From assembly GCA_000504625.1 (NCBI GenBank), contig AZHR01000003.1:1-64000 (forward strand): DNA of 64,000 bases, written 5' to 3'. The DNA is from an alpha proteobacterium SCGC AAA240-E13. Its GTDB lineage: Bacteria; Pseudomonadota; Alphaproteobacteria; Pelagibacterales; Pelagibacteraceae. Positions 16,041 to 25,217 of this stretch are shown one piece after another (within the stretch, counting starts at the first letter, position 1; each line of letters starts with the position of its first letter). A program made the translations under genes and the position numbers. The notes under the pieces were generated by a model. That model was not told the origin of the DNA, ran no database searches, and saw only the letters and a list, made by a program, of their open reading frames with translations.

Positions 16041-16931
16041 ATGAAAGTTTACGATTGTTTTATGTATTTCGATGAAGATGTGATAGTTGATCTTAGACTT
16101 AACTGTTTAAATGATTATGTAGACAGATTTGTAATTGTTGAAAGCAAATTCACACACAGTGGAGAAAAGAGAGAATTATTATTTAATATTAATAAGTTTG
16201 ATCGTTTTAAAGAAAAAATAAATTATTTAATTTTAGATCATGAGCCCAGTGGAATAGAAACAGTTTTGGATAAAGACGATGAAAATACAAAATCGGGAAA
16301 GTATATTTTAAATGCTGTTAAAAGAGAAAATTACCACCGCGATTACATTAATAAGGGCCTTATAGATGCAGATCCTGAAGATATAGTCATGATTTCAGAT
16401 GCAGATGAAATTCCTAATCTTGAAAATATAAATTTTAAAGAAATTAAAAATAAATTAATTCTTTTTCAACAAAAAATGTTTTATTACAAATTAAATTTAT
16501 ATTTAGAATCTTTTAATTGGTTTGGAACTAAAGCGTGTAGAAAAAAAAATTTAATTTCTCCTCAATGGTTAAGAAATATTAAAGACAGAGCTTATCCTTT
16601 TTGGAGAATGGACACATTTTTTTCAAAAACTAAATACCAAAATATTTATTTTGTTAATAATGGAGGATGGCATTTTTCTAATATAAAAGATGCAAGTGAT
16701 ATTGAAAGAAAATTTAAATCTTATTTACATCATAGAGAATTTGATATTGAGCCTTTAAGTGTTAAAAAAATTGAAAATATAATAAAAGAAAAAAAAACAA
16801 TTTATGACCTAAAAGTGGATAAAAGTGTATCTAAATTTAATAAAGGTCAAAAATTGTCGTCATTAAGTTTAAATCAACTTCCAAATCATATTCAAAGTAA
16901 TTTGGAAAAATATAAGCAATGGCTAGACTAG
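16041..16931 (+). CDS. Glycosyltransferase family 17 protein
   Basis: A 296-residue protein of GT17, the family of eukaryotic beta-1,4-mannosyl-glycoprotein N-acetylglucosaminyltransferase, also found in bacterial surface-glycan loci. It opens VYDCFMYFDEDVIVDLRLNC and carries FVIVESKFTHSGEKR and the metal-binding DxD-like motif MISDADEIPNL (about residues 115-125). There is no signal peptide, so it should act in the cytoplasm. Bacterial function is not established. It follows uraD by 9 bp, but no metabolic link to purines is obvious, so co-transcription may be incidental. Confidence 0.8.
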   Translation: MKVYDCFMYFDEDVIVDLRLNCLNDYVDRFVIVESKFTHSGEKRELLFNINKFDRFKEKINYLILDHEPSGIETVLDKDDENTKSGKYILNAVKRENYHRDYINKGLIDADPEDIVMISDADEIPNLENINFKEIKNKLILFQQKMFYYKLNLYLESFNWFGTKACRKKNLISPQWLRNIKDRAYPFWRMDTFFSKTKYQNIYFVNNGGWHFSNIKDASDIERKFKSYLHHREFDIEPLSVKKIENIIKEKKTIYDLKVDKSVSKFNKGQKLSSLSLNQLPNHIQSNLEKYKQWLD

Positions 16932-16939
16932 ATTAAAAA

Positions 16940-17566
16940 TTAATATTCAACTTCTCCTGAATCTATAGATCTCCACATATACCATGTAAAAACACTTCTA
17001 TAACCAAAGTGAATTTTAGAAATTCTATGCAAAAATTTTTTGTTAGGTGGATAAGAAACTTTATAATTTTTTGATATTGCTCTAAGAAATCCTACATCTC
17101 CAGTTGGAAATATGTCTGGTCTATTCAAATTGAACATTAAGAACATCTGAGCACTCCAAACTCCAAGTCCTTTTAATTGTGTTATATAATTTATTGCTTC
17201 TTTATCATTCATTTTTCTAAGTTCTTTAATTCTAAAAAATTTGTTTTTAAAACTTTTAGCAATATTTTTTAAATAACTGATTTTTTGACGGGATAAGCCT
17301 GCTGTTTTCAAATTGCGTGAAGATAATTTTAATATCGTATGAGGATTGATACGTTTTTTACATCTTTTTTCAAATTTTAACCAAATTGAGTCAGCGGCTT
17401 TTGTGGAAATTTGTTGTCCAACAATCGTGCGGCATAAGGAAAAAAATGGATTATCTCTGGTAGTCAAAAAACCTTTATTATATTTTTTTATTATTTTTCT
17501 TAATACAGGATCCCTTCTTGATAAAATTTTTTTTGCTTTATACCAATAAACTGGAGGTTTGTTCAT
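16940..17566 (-). CDS. DNA-3-methyladenine glycosylase (HhH-GPD family, AlkA-like)
   Basis: A 208-residue base-excision repair glycosylase. The helix-hairpin-helix is LKGLGVWSAQMFLMFNL (about residues 129-145), followed by the GPD-type loop with the catalytic Asp in DIFPTGDVGFLRAI (about 149-162). The N-terminal segment FFSLCRTIVGQQISTKAADSI is diagnostic of the AlkA/3-methyladenine branch. No C-terminal FeS cluster cysteines are present, unlike EndoIII. Probably removes alkylated purines. Its stop lies 9 bp from the convergent GT17 gene, and its start overlaps the DMT transporter end by 4 bp. Confidence 0.87.
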   Translation of the reverse strand: MNKPPVYWYKAKKILSRRDPVLRKIIKKYNKGFLTTRDNPFFSLCRTIVGQQISTKAADSIWLKFEKRCKKRINPHTILKLSSRNLKTAGLSRQKISYLKNIAKSFKNKFFRIKELRKMNDKEAINYITQLKGLGVWSAQMFLMFNLNRPDIFPTGDVGFLRAISKNYKVSYPPNKKFLHRISKIHFGYRSVFTWYMWRSIDSGEVEY

Positions 17567-18447
17567 TGTTGCCTTGGCATAATTACCGGTTTTTTAAGCG
17601 CATGTTCTCTTGTAAAAATTATAAGAGAAGAAATAACTATTAGTAATGACCCAAATATTGTCCATGTTGATGGAATTTCTTGAAAAATAAAAAATCCAAA
17701 CACTATAGCAAAAACAAGAGATAGATACTTTAAAGGAGTTGTCAGAGATACTTCGGCCAATTTATAGGACTGTGTTAGAAGGAGATTTGCTATAGAGCCA
17801 AAAATGCCAATTAGTACTAATAAAATAAAATCATTCATTGAGGGCATTAACCATCCTCCAAAAGGAAATGTTGCAAGTCCAAATAATCCAGAAGCTAATG
17901 TGAAATAAAATGCAATCAACCACACACTTTCTCCATAAAGTGTAAGTTTGCGAATAAAAATGCAAACAGCTGCAAATCCTATACAAAAAATAATTGGAAA
18001 TAAGTAATAATAATTTAATGATTCAAATCCTGGTCTGCTTACAAACAGGACTCCCACAAATCCTAAACCTACAGCAATCCAACGTTTTGTTCTAACTTTT
18101 TCATTTAAAAAGAAAATACTAAGCAGTGTTACAAATATCGGGCCCGCAAACGTCATTGCGGTTACTTCTGCTAATTGTAAATTTCTTAAAGCTATAAAAA
18201 TGGCCGCCATAGCAATAGCACCAAAGATTGATCTAAAAAAATGGAGGCTCCATCTTTTAGTTTTATAAAAATCTTTTAGACGATTTTTTGGAATTAAAAA
18301 AATAATAGGAATAAAACCAAACAATGCACGGAAGAAAAGTATCTGACCAACTGCATAATCGTCAGTAACTTTAACTAAAATATCCATCAGTGAGAAAAAA
18401 GTGACGCTTACTACCATGCATAATGCGCCTAGAATGTTTTTGCTCAT
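17563..18447 (-). CDS. DMT-superfamily transporter (EamA domains)
   Basis: A 294-residue inner-membrane protein with about ten hydrophobic segments arranged as two EamA repeats. The repeats are visible as AMTFAGPIFVTLLSIFFLNE in the first half and TTPLKYLSLVFAIVFGFFIF followed by QEIP in the second. Such proteins export metabolites such as amino acids or nucleosides, but substrate cannot be predicted from sequence. The C-terminus is a short basic tail. Its stop overlaps the start of the glycosylase gene by 4 bp (coupled translation). Confidence 0.85.
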   Translation of the reverse strand: MSKNILGALCMVVSVTFFSLMDILVKVTDDYAVGQILFFRALFGFIPIIFLIPKNRLKDFYKTKRWSLHFFRSIFGAIAMAAIFIALRNLQLAEVTAMTFAGPIFVTLLSIFFLNEKVRTKRWIAVGLGFVGVLFVSRPGFESLNYYYLFPIIFCIGFAAVCIFIRKLTLYGESVWLIAFYFTLASGLFGLATFPFGGWLMPSMNDFILLVLIGIFGSIANLLLTQSYKLAEVSLTTPLKYLSLVFAIVFGFFIFQEIPSTWTIFGSLLIVISSLIIFTREHALKKPVIMPRQQ

Positions 18448-18492
18448 TTTATTATATTAATTTATATTTCATTTTCTAAATATAAAAAAATT

Positions 18493-18942
18493 ATGCAAAA
18501 AGCTATTTTAGCTCTAGGTTGCTTTTGGGAGCCAGAAGAAAAGTTTCGTAAAATAAAAGGAATAATCTCGACAGAAGTTGGCTACTGTGGAGGCAATAAT
18601 CCAAATGTCACATATGAAGAGGTATGTAGTGGTTCTACTAATCATGCTGAAGTGGTCAAGCTTGAATACGAAGAAAATACAATTTCTTATGAAGTTATAA
18701 TAAGATTTTTTTTTGATTTTCATGACGCAACACAACTTAATGGACAAGGTTTAAATATTGGTACTAATTATAGAAGTGAAATATTTTACATTTCTGAAGA
18801 TGATAAAAAGACGGCAGAAAAAATTCTTAACAAACAAAATGAAAAATTTAATGGAAAAGTAGTCACAAAAGTGTCTGAAGAAAAAAATTATTGTAAAGCT
18901 GAAGAATATCACCAAAAATATTTTCAAAAAAAAAATCTCTAA
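18493..18942 (+). CDS. msrA: Peptide-methionine (S)-S-oxide reductase
   Basis: A 149-residue MsrA that repairs oxidised methionine using thioredoxin. The catalytic cysteine is C10 in ALGCFWEPEEKF. The family motifs STEVGYCGGNNPNVTYEEV, the acid/aromatic segment FFDFHDATQLNGQG and NYRSEIFY are intact, and the C-terminus AEEYHQKYF is typical. The common GCFWG is GCFWE here. The protein is short because the C-terminal Cys-containing tail is reduced. The stop codon overlaps the next gene's ATG (TAATG), implying translational coupling with the sulfurtransferase. Confidence 0.9.
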   Translation: MQKAILALGCFWEPEEKFRKIKGIISTEVGYCGGNNPNVTYEEVCSGSTNHAEVVKLEYEENTISYEVIIRFFFDFHDATQLNGQGLNIGTNYRSEIFYISEDDKKTAEKILNKQNEKFNGKVVTKVSEEKNYCKAEEYHQKYFQKKNL

Positions 18943-19761
18943 TGACATTGGTATCAACTAATTGGCTTAATGAAAATTTAAGTAAAGTAAAAATTATAGA
19001 TTGCTCCTGGCATATGCCTTTAACACAAAGAGATGGATATAATGAATATTTAGAAGAACATATTCCAGAAGCTATTTTCTTTGATATAGATAAAAATTCT
19101 GAGCCAAATACTGATCTACCCCACATGCTTCCAAAAGCTAGTTACTTTCAAAAAATAGTTTCTGAACTTGGAATTAACAATGAAGACAAAATTGTTATTT
19201 ACGATAATTCTGATGTATTTTCAGCTTGTAGATGTTGGTTTAGTTTTTTTTATTTTGGCCATAATTCAAAAAAATTATCAGTTTTAAATGGAGGTTTAAA
19301 AAAAGTGGAAATTAGAAAATAAAATTATTTCAAAAAAAATTAAACCAATTAAGAAAAGTAACTATTTAGCTAATGAACAAAAAGATTTAGTTAAAAATAT
19401 AAAGGAGATTGAAGAAAATATTATAGACCAAAAGTTTGAGCTTATAGATGCAAGAGGTAAAAAACGTTTCGAAGGATCAGAGCCTGAACCCAGACCAGGC
19501 TTAAGAAGTGGACATATAAAAAATTCAAAAAATCTTCCTTTTATTGAATGTATAAACAAAGCAAATAATACATTTAAGAATAAAGAAGATTTGATCAAAA
19601 TATTTAAAAAAACTGGATTATACAAATCAAAAAAAACCGTGTTTACTTGCGGCTCTGGGGTTACTGCTTCAGTATTAGCTATGGCATTTAGATTAATACA
19701 TGATAATTATTCTCCCACAATTTATGATGGATCATGGAGCGAGTACGGTAAAATTAGATAA
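18942..19761 (+). pseudogene. sseA: 3-mercaptopyruvate/thiosulfate sulfurtransferase, interrupted by a frameshift in an A7 run
   Basis: Two rhodanese domains in different frames. The first (18942-19322) begins TLVSTNWLNENLSKVKIIDC and ends with an early TAA. The second continues one frame over to the TAA at 19759-19761 and carries the active-site cysteine in TVFTCGSGVTAS. If one base is dropped from the seven A's at 19298-19304, the text reads NGGLKKWKLENK, exactly as expected for SseA, and the protein becomes 272 residues, normal for the family. All sequence beyond the break is well preserved. This could be a recent mutation, a sequencing indel, or a gene rescued by slippage. Confidence 0.85.
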
Positions 19762-20637
19762 ATGAAAAGATCAACTAAAATAACAACTACTATAATCACA
19801 TTTTTTGTAATCATAGCGATTATAATTGTTGGACGTTATATGATCAAACTTCACTTCCAAAAAAAATTTGGTGCAAGACCTCCGCCAGCAGTAATTGTAG
19901 TAATAGTAGAAAATAAGAGTTTCCATCAAAAGATTGAAACTTATGGTACTGCATTATCTAGTAGATCAAGTTCATTTAGAATAAAAAAATCTGAATTATT
20001 AGATCCCATAAATTTTAATCAAAAGGTTAAAAAAGGAGATATAATCGCTAAACTTAAATCTGAGAATATTGTTGCTCCATTCTCAGGAATCTTGGGAAAA
20101 AGAGGTATTTCTGAAGATACCTTGGGTTCTGAAAGTTCTTTAATTTTAACTTTAGACGATTCTACAACAATTTTCTCCGATGTGAAAATTCCAGAAATTT
20201 ATGCAGGTGTCCTAAAAAAAGGATTACCCGTAAAAGCAAAGTTTGCCGCTTACAAAAATAAAACTTATAAGGGAGAAATTGAATCCGTTGCAAGTCGTGT
20301 TGATGCACAAACTAGAAGCATATTAACTAGAATAAAAATAAAAAATGAAAACTCAGAGCTTATTCCCGGCTCTCTGTTAGAAATTCAAATTAAATATAAC
20401 ATAAGAGATGCATTAAGTATTCCTGACACAAGTGTTATGAATCAAGGTGCCAAAAAATTTGTGTATAAAGTTTTAGAAAATAATACCGTAGATAAATTTG
20501 AAGTTACTACAGGGACTCGTTATGAAGGCAATATTGAGATCCTTTCGGGATTAAGCGTTGAAGATGAAGTGGTAGCTGAAGGACTCACAAAAGTCAGACC
20601 TGGAGCCAAAATAAAACCTATGATTAAATCTAAGTAA
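19762..20637 (+). CDS. RND efflux periplasmic adaptor (membrane fusion protein)
   Basis: A 291-residue adaptor linking an RND pump to an outer-membrane channel. It has an N-terminal membrane anchor (about residues 8-26), a short biotinyl-lipoyl region (VKKGDIIAKLKSENIVAPFSG, about 83-103) and beta-barrel and proximal domains (PGSLLEIQIKYNI; TGTRYEGNIEILSGL; VVAEGLTKVRPG). At 291 residues it is shorter than the usual ~370, because the coiled-coil hairpin is essentially missing. Its ATG directly follows the sseA stop, and the RND pump follows 19 bp later. Confidence 0.88.
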   Translation: MKRSTKITTTIITFFVIIAIIIVGRYMIKLHFQKKFGARPPPAVIVVIVENKSFHQKIETYGTALSSRSSSFRIKKSELLDPINFNQKVKKGDIIAKLKSENIVAPFSGILGKRGISEDTLGSESSLILTLDDSTTIFSDVKIPEIYAGVLKKGLPVKAKFAAYKNKTYKGEIESVASRVDAQTRSILTRIKIKNENSELIPGSLLEIQIKYNIRDALSIPDTSVMNQGAKKFVYKVLENNTVDKFEVTTGTRYEGNIEILSGLSVEDEVVAEGLTKVRPGAKIKPMIKSK

Positions 20638-20656
20638 AAATTTTACTAAATAAATA

Positions 20657-23600
20657 ATGTTCCTAACCGATCTCAGTATTCGAAGACCTGTAGTATCAGC
20701 AGTTTTTTCATTGCTATTGATATTATTTGGCTTATTTATTTTCTGGAAACTTCCAGTAAGAGAACTACCTTCAGGACTCCAGCCCCCTGTTGTACAGGTA
20801 CAAGTTGATTATCAATCTGCGGCAGCACCAATTGTCGATCAAGAAATCACTCAAATTATAGAAGATGTTGTGGGTGGAGCTGAAGGCATTCGAAGCATCG
20901 ATTCTACTTCTGAAAATGGTAGGAGTACCATAAGAATTGAGTTTGACACTGATATAGATTTAGACTCAGCTGCTAATGACGTCCGTGACAGAGTAAGCCG
21001 TGTTGTCGACAACTTACCAGAAGATGCAAAAGCTCCCGAAATTTTAAAACAAGCAGCCGGATTTACTACTACCATGTGGATTTCATTATCATCTACAACT
21101 TGGAGTGATTTGGAACTTGGAGATTATGCAAGACGATATCTCGTTGACAGTTTTTCAAGCGTTAAGGATGTTGGAAGAATTCTAGTGGGAGGTTTACGTG
21201 AATTAAGCATACGTGTTTGGATTGACCCGATAAAACTAGCTGCAAATGACCTTACCATTCAAGAAGTAGAGCAAGCGTTAAGAAAAGAAAATATTAGTCT
21301 GCCAGCTGGAACTTTAGAGGCAGATAATATTGATTTAACAATCAATTTAGACAAAGCCTATAAAGATATATCCTCAGTTAAACAATTACCTATAAAAAAA
21401 GTAAAAAACAGTGTTGTTCGTTTAGAAAACATAGCGCGAATTGAATTTGGACCTGTTTCACAAAAAACGCTTTTTAAAGCACAAAGCATAGATGGATTTA
21501 ATGAGAAAGTAGTAGGCATAGGAATTTATGCACGCAGTGGAGCATCTACTGTAGAACTATCTAAAAGAGTTAAAAAAAGGGTTGAGGAAGTTCAAAAAAC
21601 CTTGCCTGATGGATTAAAGTTGGGAGTTGCATTTAATCGAGCGACTTATATCAACACGGCAATTTGGGAAGTTTATAAAACATTATTTATTGCTTTTATA
21701 TTAGTCATTTTAATTATTTATTTGTTTTTAGGTAATGTGAAAGCTGTCATTGTTCCAGCAGTAGCGCTCCCGGTTAGTCTAATTGCATCATTCCTTGGTA
21801 TTTATCTATTTGGTCTATCAATAAATATTTTTGTACTTTTAAGTTTTATACTTGCCATAGGAATAATCACCGATGATAGCGTCATTATGACTGATGCAAT
21901 TTATCGTCGTATAGAAGAAAATGACGAAACTCCATTAGTTGCAGCAATCCTAGGTTCGAGACAAATAACTTTTGCGATTATTGCGACTACTTTAGTTCTC
22001 GTGGCAGTTTTTATTCCTTTAATTTTTATCAAAGGCATTTCTGGAGTATTATTTAGGGAAACCGCAATCATTTTATCATTTGCGATAGTGGTATCTTCAT
22101 TTGTAGCTCTTACTCTTTCACCAATGCTTGGAAGTAAATTTTTAAGCAAAAATTTGAAAAAAACTAAAGTAGTTTTAAAATTTGAAAAATTATTTAAATC
22201 ATTTTCAAAATTTTATGCAGAAACACTAAACTATTGGATCAATAAAAACAAAACTGTAATAACATTTATAGTTATAGTACTTGCTTTATCTGCTTTGCTT
22301 TACAAATTAACCCCTAAAGAATTACTTCCAATGGAAGACCGGGGAGTTTATCTCGTTATTGGGAAAACAGATGAAGGTAGCTCATTTCAATACACCGCGG
22401 AAAGAGCAGGAGAAATTGAAAAAAAATTGATTCCATTAATTAAAAAAGAAGATGAATCTTACAAAAGAATTATAATGATGGTCCCTGGTTTTGGAAGGGC
22501 AAGTAAATCTTATAATAGTTTTATAATTATTGCGATGCTTGATGACTGGAGCAAACGAAGCGAGAGTGCAACAACAATTATGAGAAAAGCGATGGGAAAA
22601 ATCATGTCTGTACCGCAAACTCTTGCCTTTCCCATTTCTCCTCAATCAATCAGAGTATCAAATTTTAACAAGCCGGTTCAAATGGTACTTTTAGGCAAAA
22701 GTTACGAAGAACTTGAAAGATGGCAACAAATAATAATGAGAGAGTTAAGAAAAAATAAAAATTTAGCTGCTATTGAATCTGATTATTCGCGAAATAAACC
22801 TGAAATAAAACTTACAATAAACCAAAAAAAAGCTACCGATTTAGGTGTATCTACACAGTCAATAGGAAAAACAGTAGAGATGCTCTATGGTGGTAAAACT
22901 GTAACAAAGTATAATCAGCTTGGTAAAGAATATCCAATTATTCTTCAAGCGGATATAAAAAACAGAAAAGATAATGATAGCTTAGGCAAAATTTTTGTAA
23001 GGTCTGAAGATACAGACAAACTTATATCACTAGCTAATCTTGTTGAATTCAAGGAAGAAGGATCAGCAAAAATTTTAGCAAGATATAACAGACAGAGAGC
23101 GGTTACAATTTCTGCTCGATTAGAAGGAGATTATACGCTCAGTGAAGCATTAGCTTTTCTTAAGAAAACTGTTAGAGAAAATGTTCCAGAAGCTGGAATT
23201 GAGTGGAAGGGAAAATCTGAAGAACTGCAAGAAACGAGCAATGAAATGTTTGTTATTTTTGCACTAGCTCTATTAACTGCTTATCTGGTGATGTGTGCTA
23301 TGTTCAACAGCTTTATACATCCTGCGGTTATTATGTTAACGGTTCCCCTAAGTATTCTTGGAGGAATTATTTTTTTGTTATTATTTAATAGTTCAATCAA
23401 TATATTTTCGCAGATTGCGCTGGTAATACTAATTGGAATCTCTACAAAAAACTCGATCTTGATTGTGGATTGGGCAAATCAACTGAGAAGGTCAGGAAAA
23501 AATATTCAAAGCGCTGTCCTTGAAGCTTGTCGGCTTAGATTTCGTGCAATAATTATGACAAGCTTAAGTACCATGATAGCTATGGTGCCGTTGATCGTGG

Positions 23601-23785
23601 GGAATATAGGTCCTGGTGCAGGCGAAGGATCTCGTATGGCCGTTGGAGCTACGATTTTAGGAGGAATGCTAATTTCTACCTTCTTTACGCTATATGTAAC
23701 GCCAACTATGTACATTATACTTACTAAAAATACTAAAAGGATAGATGCTGTTGATCTTGAGCTAAGTAAACAACTTAAAAAATAA
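20657..23785 (+). CDS. RND-family efflux pump inner-membrane subunit
   Basis: A 1042-residue AcrB/HAE1-type proton-driven exporter, full length. It starts MFLTDLSIRRPVVSAVFS, the standard first helix, and contains the proton-relay aspartates in helix 4 (GIITDDSVIMTDAI, about residues 400-413) and the second-half signature ISTKNSILIVDWANQLRR (about 930). Two large periplasmic loops lie between helices 1-2 and 7-8. It is paired with the upstream adaptor. No outer-membrane TolC-like gene is present in the window. Substrate (drug, lipid or metabolite) unknown. Confidence 0.93.
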   Translation: MFLTDLSIRRPVVSAVFSLLLILFGLFIFWKLPVRELPSGLQPPVVQVQVDYQSAAAPIVDQEITQIIEDVVGGAEGIRSIDSTSENGRSTIRIEFDTDIDLDSAANDVRDRVSRVVDNLPEDAKAPEILKQAAGFTTTMWISLSSTTWSDLELGDYARRYLVDSFSSVKDVGRILVGGLRELSIRVWIDPIKLAANDLTIQEVEQALRKENISLPAGTLEADNIDLTINLDKAYKDISSVKQLPIKKVKNSVVRLENIARIEFGPVSQKTLFKAQSIDGFNEKVVGIGIYARSGASTVELSKRVKKRVEEVQKTLPDGLKLGVAFNRATYINTAIWEVYKTLFIAFILVILIIYLFLGNVKAVIVPAVALPVSLIASFLGIYLFGLSINIFVLLSFILAIGIITDDSVIMTDAIYRRIEENDETPLVAAILGSRQITFAIIATTLVLVAVFIPLIFIKGISGVLFRETAIILSFAIVVSSFVALTLSPMLGSKFLSKNLKKTKVVLKFEKLFKSFSKFYAETLNYWINKNKTVITFIVIVLALSALLYKLTPKELLPMEDRGVYLVIGKTDEGSSFQYTAERAGEIEKKLIPLIKKEDESYKRIIMMVPGFGRASKSYNSFIIIAMLDDWSKRSESATTIMRKAMGKIMSVPQTLAFPISPQSIRVSNFNKPVQMVLLGKSYEELERWQQIIMRELRKNKNLAAIESDYSRNKPEIKLTINQKKATDLGVSTQSIGKTVEMLYGGKTVTKYNQLGKEYPIILQADIKNRKDNDSLGKIFVRSEDTDKLISLANLVEFKEEGSAKILARYNRQRAVTISARLEGDYTLSEALAFLKKTVRENVPEAGIEWKGKSEELQETSNEMFVIFALALLTAYLVMCAMFNSFIHPAVIMLTVPLSILGGIIFLLLFNSSINIFSQIALVILIGISTKNSILIVDWANQLRRSGKNIQSAVLEACRLRFRAIIMTSLSTMIAMVPLIVGNIGPGAGEGSRMAVGATILGGMLISTFFTLYVTPTMYIILTKNTKRIDAVDLELSKQLKK

Positions 23786-24380
23786 TATATTTGTTTCTAT
23801 TCAATCTTTTTTGACACTTTGATAACTGTTTTCGGTATTGATTAGCTTGGTTCTTAACTTCTTTTGCAAAAAGAATTACTTTTTTATTCTTTTTATAATT
23901 TTTGTAATTTCCCCATCCTTCATGATAAGCAATATACTGTCGGTAAGAATCTGTTTTTGGAATTTTTAAAAGTTTCTCTGTTTTGTTCATATACCATCCA
24001 ATAAAATCAACGCTGTCTTTAAATCTTGCTCTAGTTGCCAAACGATTGTTTGTTTCTTTTTTGTACTGATCCCAAGTTCCTTTTATAGCTTGAGAATAAC
24101 CAAATGAACTTGATTTTCTCTTATAAGGGATAACTTTAAATAATTTTGTTCTCTCTGGTCTTGCACGCCAATTAAAGTCCGATTCTTTTTTTATAAATGC
24201 CAATTGAATATGGATCGGGGCACCCCATTTTTTTTCTACTTTTTTTGCATGTTTGTACCAGAAATATTTTTCAGAAAAAATATCACAACTATCTTGAGTG
24301 TTTAGGTTTTTAGTAGAACAAGAAGATAAAATTAATAAAATAAAAAAATTGATAAAATATTTTTTAATGGAACGAATCAT
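23775..24380 (-). CDS. Lytic transglycosylase-like lipoprotein (SLT domain)
   Basis: A 201-residue predicted lipoprotein: signal IKKYFINFFILLI with lipobox LSSC (acylated Cys about residue 21). The mature domain resembles a soluble lytic transglycosylase. The catalytic Glu is probably that in AFIKKESDFNWRA (about 64-76), followed by the structural motif SFGYSQAIKGTWDQY (about 93-107) and YHEGWGNYKNYKK (about 152-164). It would cleave peptidoglycan glycan strands at the outer membrane. The 3' end overlaps the convergent RND pump gene by 11 bp. Confidence 0.8.
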   Translation of the reverse strand: MIRSIKKYFINFFILLILSSCSTKNLNTQDSCDIFSEKYFWYKHAKKVEKKWGAPIHIQLAFIKKESDFNWRARPERTKLFKVIPYKRKSSSFGYSQAIKGTWDQYKKETNNRLATRARFKDSVDFIGWYMNKTEKLLKIPKTDSYRQYIAYHEGWGNYKNYKKNKKVILFAKEVKNQANQYRKQLSKCQKRLNRNKYIIF

Positions 24381-24421
24381 TGAAATAATTTACATAAAAT
24401 TATCTTAACAATAAATAGCTA

Positions 24422-24931
24422 TTAATTTTTTTTTCTCCATTCTTCTGGATTTTGAAAAATCCCCTCCCAAATCCCTAATTTATTTTTCTTGGCATGTTGT
24501 TCTTCAATAAGATATTTTGTTGAATATCTTCTGTAAGCAATTGCATATCCATTTTTTACAAGCCAAGCATTAATATCTTTTTTTTTCAAGTAACAAGTTG
24601 ATAAATATCTATCATACCGATCTTTGCTTTTCGAAATACATTTAATTGATTTATTGTTAATTAATTTCTTTAATCGATTTGCTACCATTAATCCACATTC
24701 ATAATTTTTGTGAAATATAAAAAAAGAAATAACCAAGTATGGCTTTTTACAAATTTGTTTTTTTTCTGGAGCATCTATGCCAAATAATCTAATTTTATTG
24801 TTATTAATTTCTAATGAATCTCCATCTATAACTTTCGGTACACCTTCAAAAACTGTTGCAAAACTATTTTGTTGAAAAAAAAAACAAATAAAAATTAAAA
24901 TTTTATAAAAAATCTTTTTTTGCACGCTCAA
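24422..24931 (-). CDS. Secreted thermonuclease (SNase-like) protein
   Basis: A staphylococcal-nuclease-like OB-fold nuclease of about 169 residues. After a hydrophobic signal sequence (about residues 8-25, ending SFA), the catalytic elements are visible: VIDGDSLEINNNKIRLFGIDAPEKKQ provides Asp, Arg and Glu in two runs, and the later Arg lies in DRYLSTCYL. Start is uncertain: the frame opens with TTG at 24931 or GTG at 24925, both inside the end of the upstream DUF1476 gene. There is no ATG before the signal peptide. Likely periplasmic or released. Confidence 0.83.
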   Translation of the reverse strand: MSVQKKIFYKILIFICFFFQQNSFATVFEGVPKVIDGDSLEINNNKIRLFGIDAPEKKQICKKPYLVISFFIFHKNYECGLMVANRLKKLINNKSIKCISKSKDRYDRYLSTCYLKKKDINAWLVKNGYAIAYRRYSTKYLIEEQHAKKNKLGIWEGIFQNPEEWRKKN

Positions 24932-25217
24932 GCAAAGAACTCATTTGTTCTCTTATTTCTGAATCTGATATACTTATAGATGCCTTTCTAAAATCACCCT
25001 GAATTTTTCTAAACACATCTTCATCTCCAGGTTCAGCAAAGTCAGACTTAATAACTTCTTGAACATATGCCTCTTTATCATCGTCTGATTTGTTCAATTT
25101 ATTTGCAGCCCATTCACCCAAATATTTATTTCTTTTTGCATTAACTTTAAACTGTAATTCTTCATCTCGAACAAATTTTTTCTCAAAACTTTTTTCTCTT
25201 TCATCAAATGAACTCAT
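24903..25217 (-). CDS. DUF1476 family protein (ATP synthase zeta-subunit-type inhibitor)
   Basis: A 104-residue alphaproteobacterial DUF1476 protein, homologous to the zeta subunit that inhibits F1-ATPase in Paracoccus and relatives. It shows the N-terminal inhibitory segment MSSFDEREKSFEKKFVRDEE and the core NKYLGEWAANKLN plus PGDEDVFRKIQGDF. I chose the ATG at 25215-25217 rather than an upstream start at 25229, because it makes a 4-bp ATGA overlap with the VanZ-like gene and matches the family N-terminus. The ATP synthase genes themselves are 36 kb away in this window. Confidence 0.88.
   Translation of the reverse strand: MSSFDEREKSFEKKFVRDEELQFKVNAKRNKYLGEWAANKLNKSDDDKEAYVQEVIKSDFAEPGDEDVFRKIQGDFRKASISISDSEIREQMSSLLERAKKDFL

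Noticed and set aside
19296..19312. T TTA AAA as a programmed -1 frameshift site rescuing sseA
   Set aside because: The heptamer is in the right phase, but the -1 frame meets TAG at 19313-19315. The second rhodanese domain needs a +1 shift, so the classical -1 mechanism does not work.
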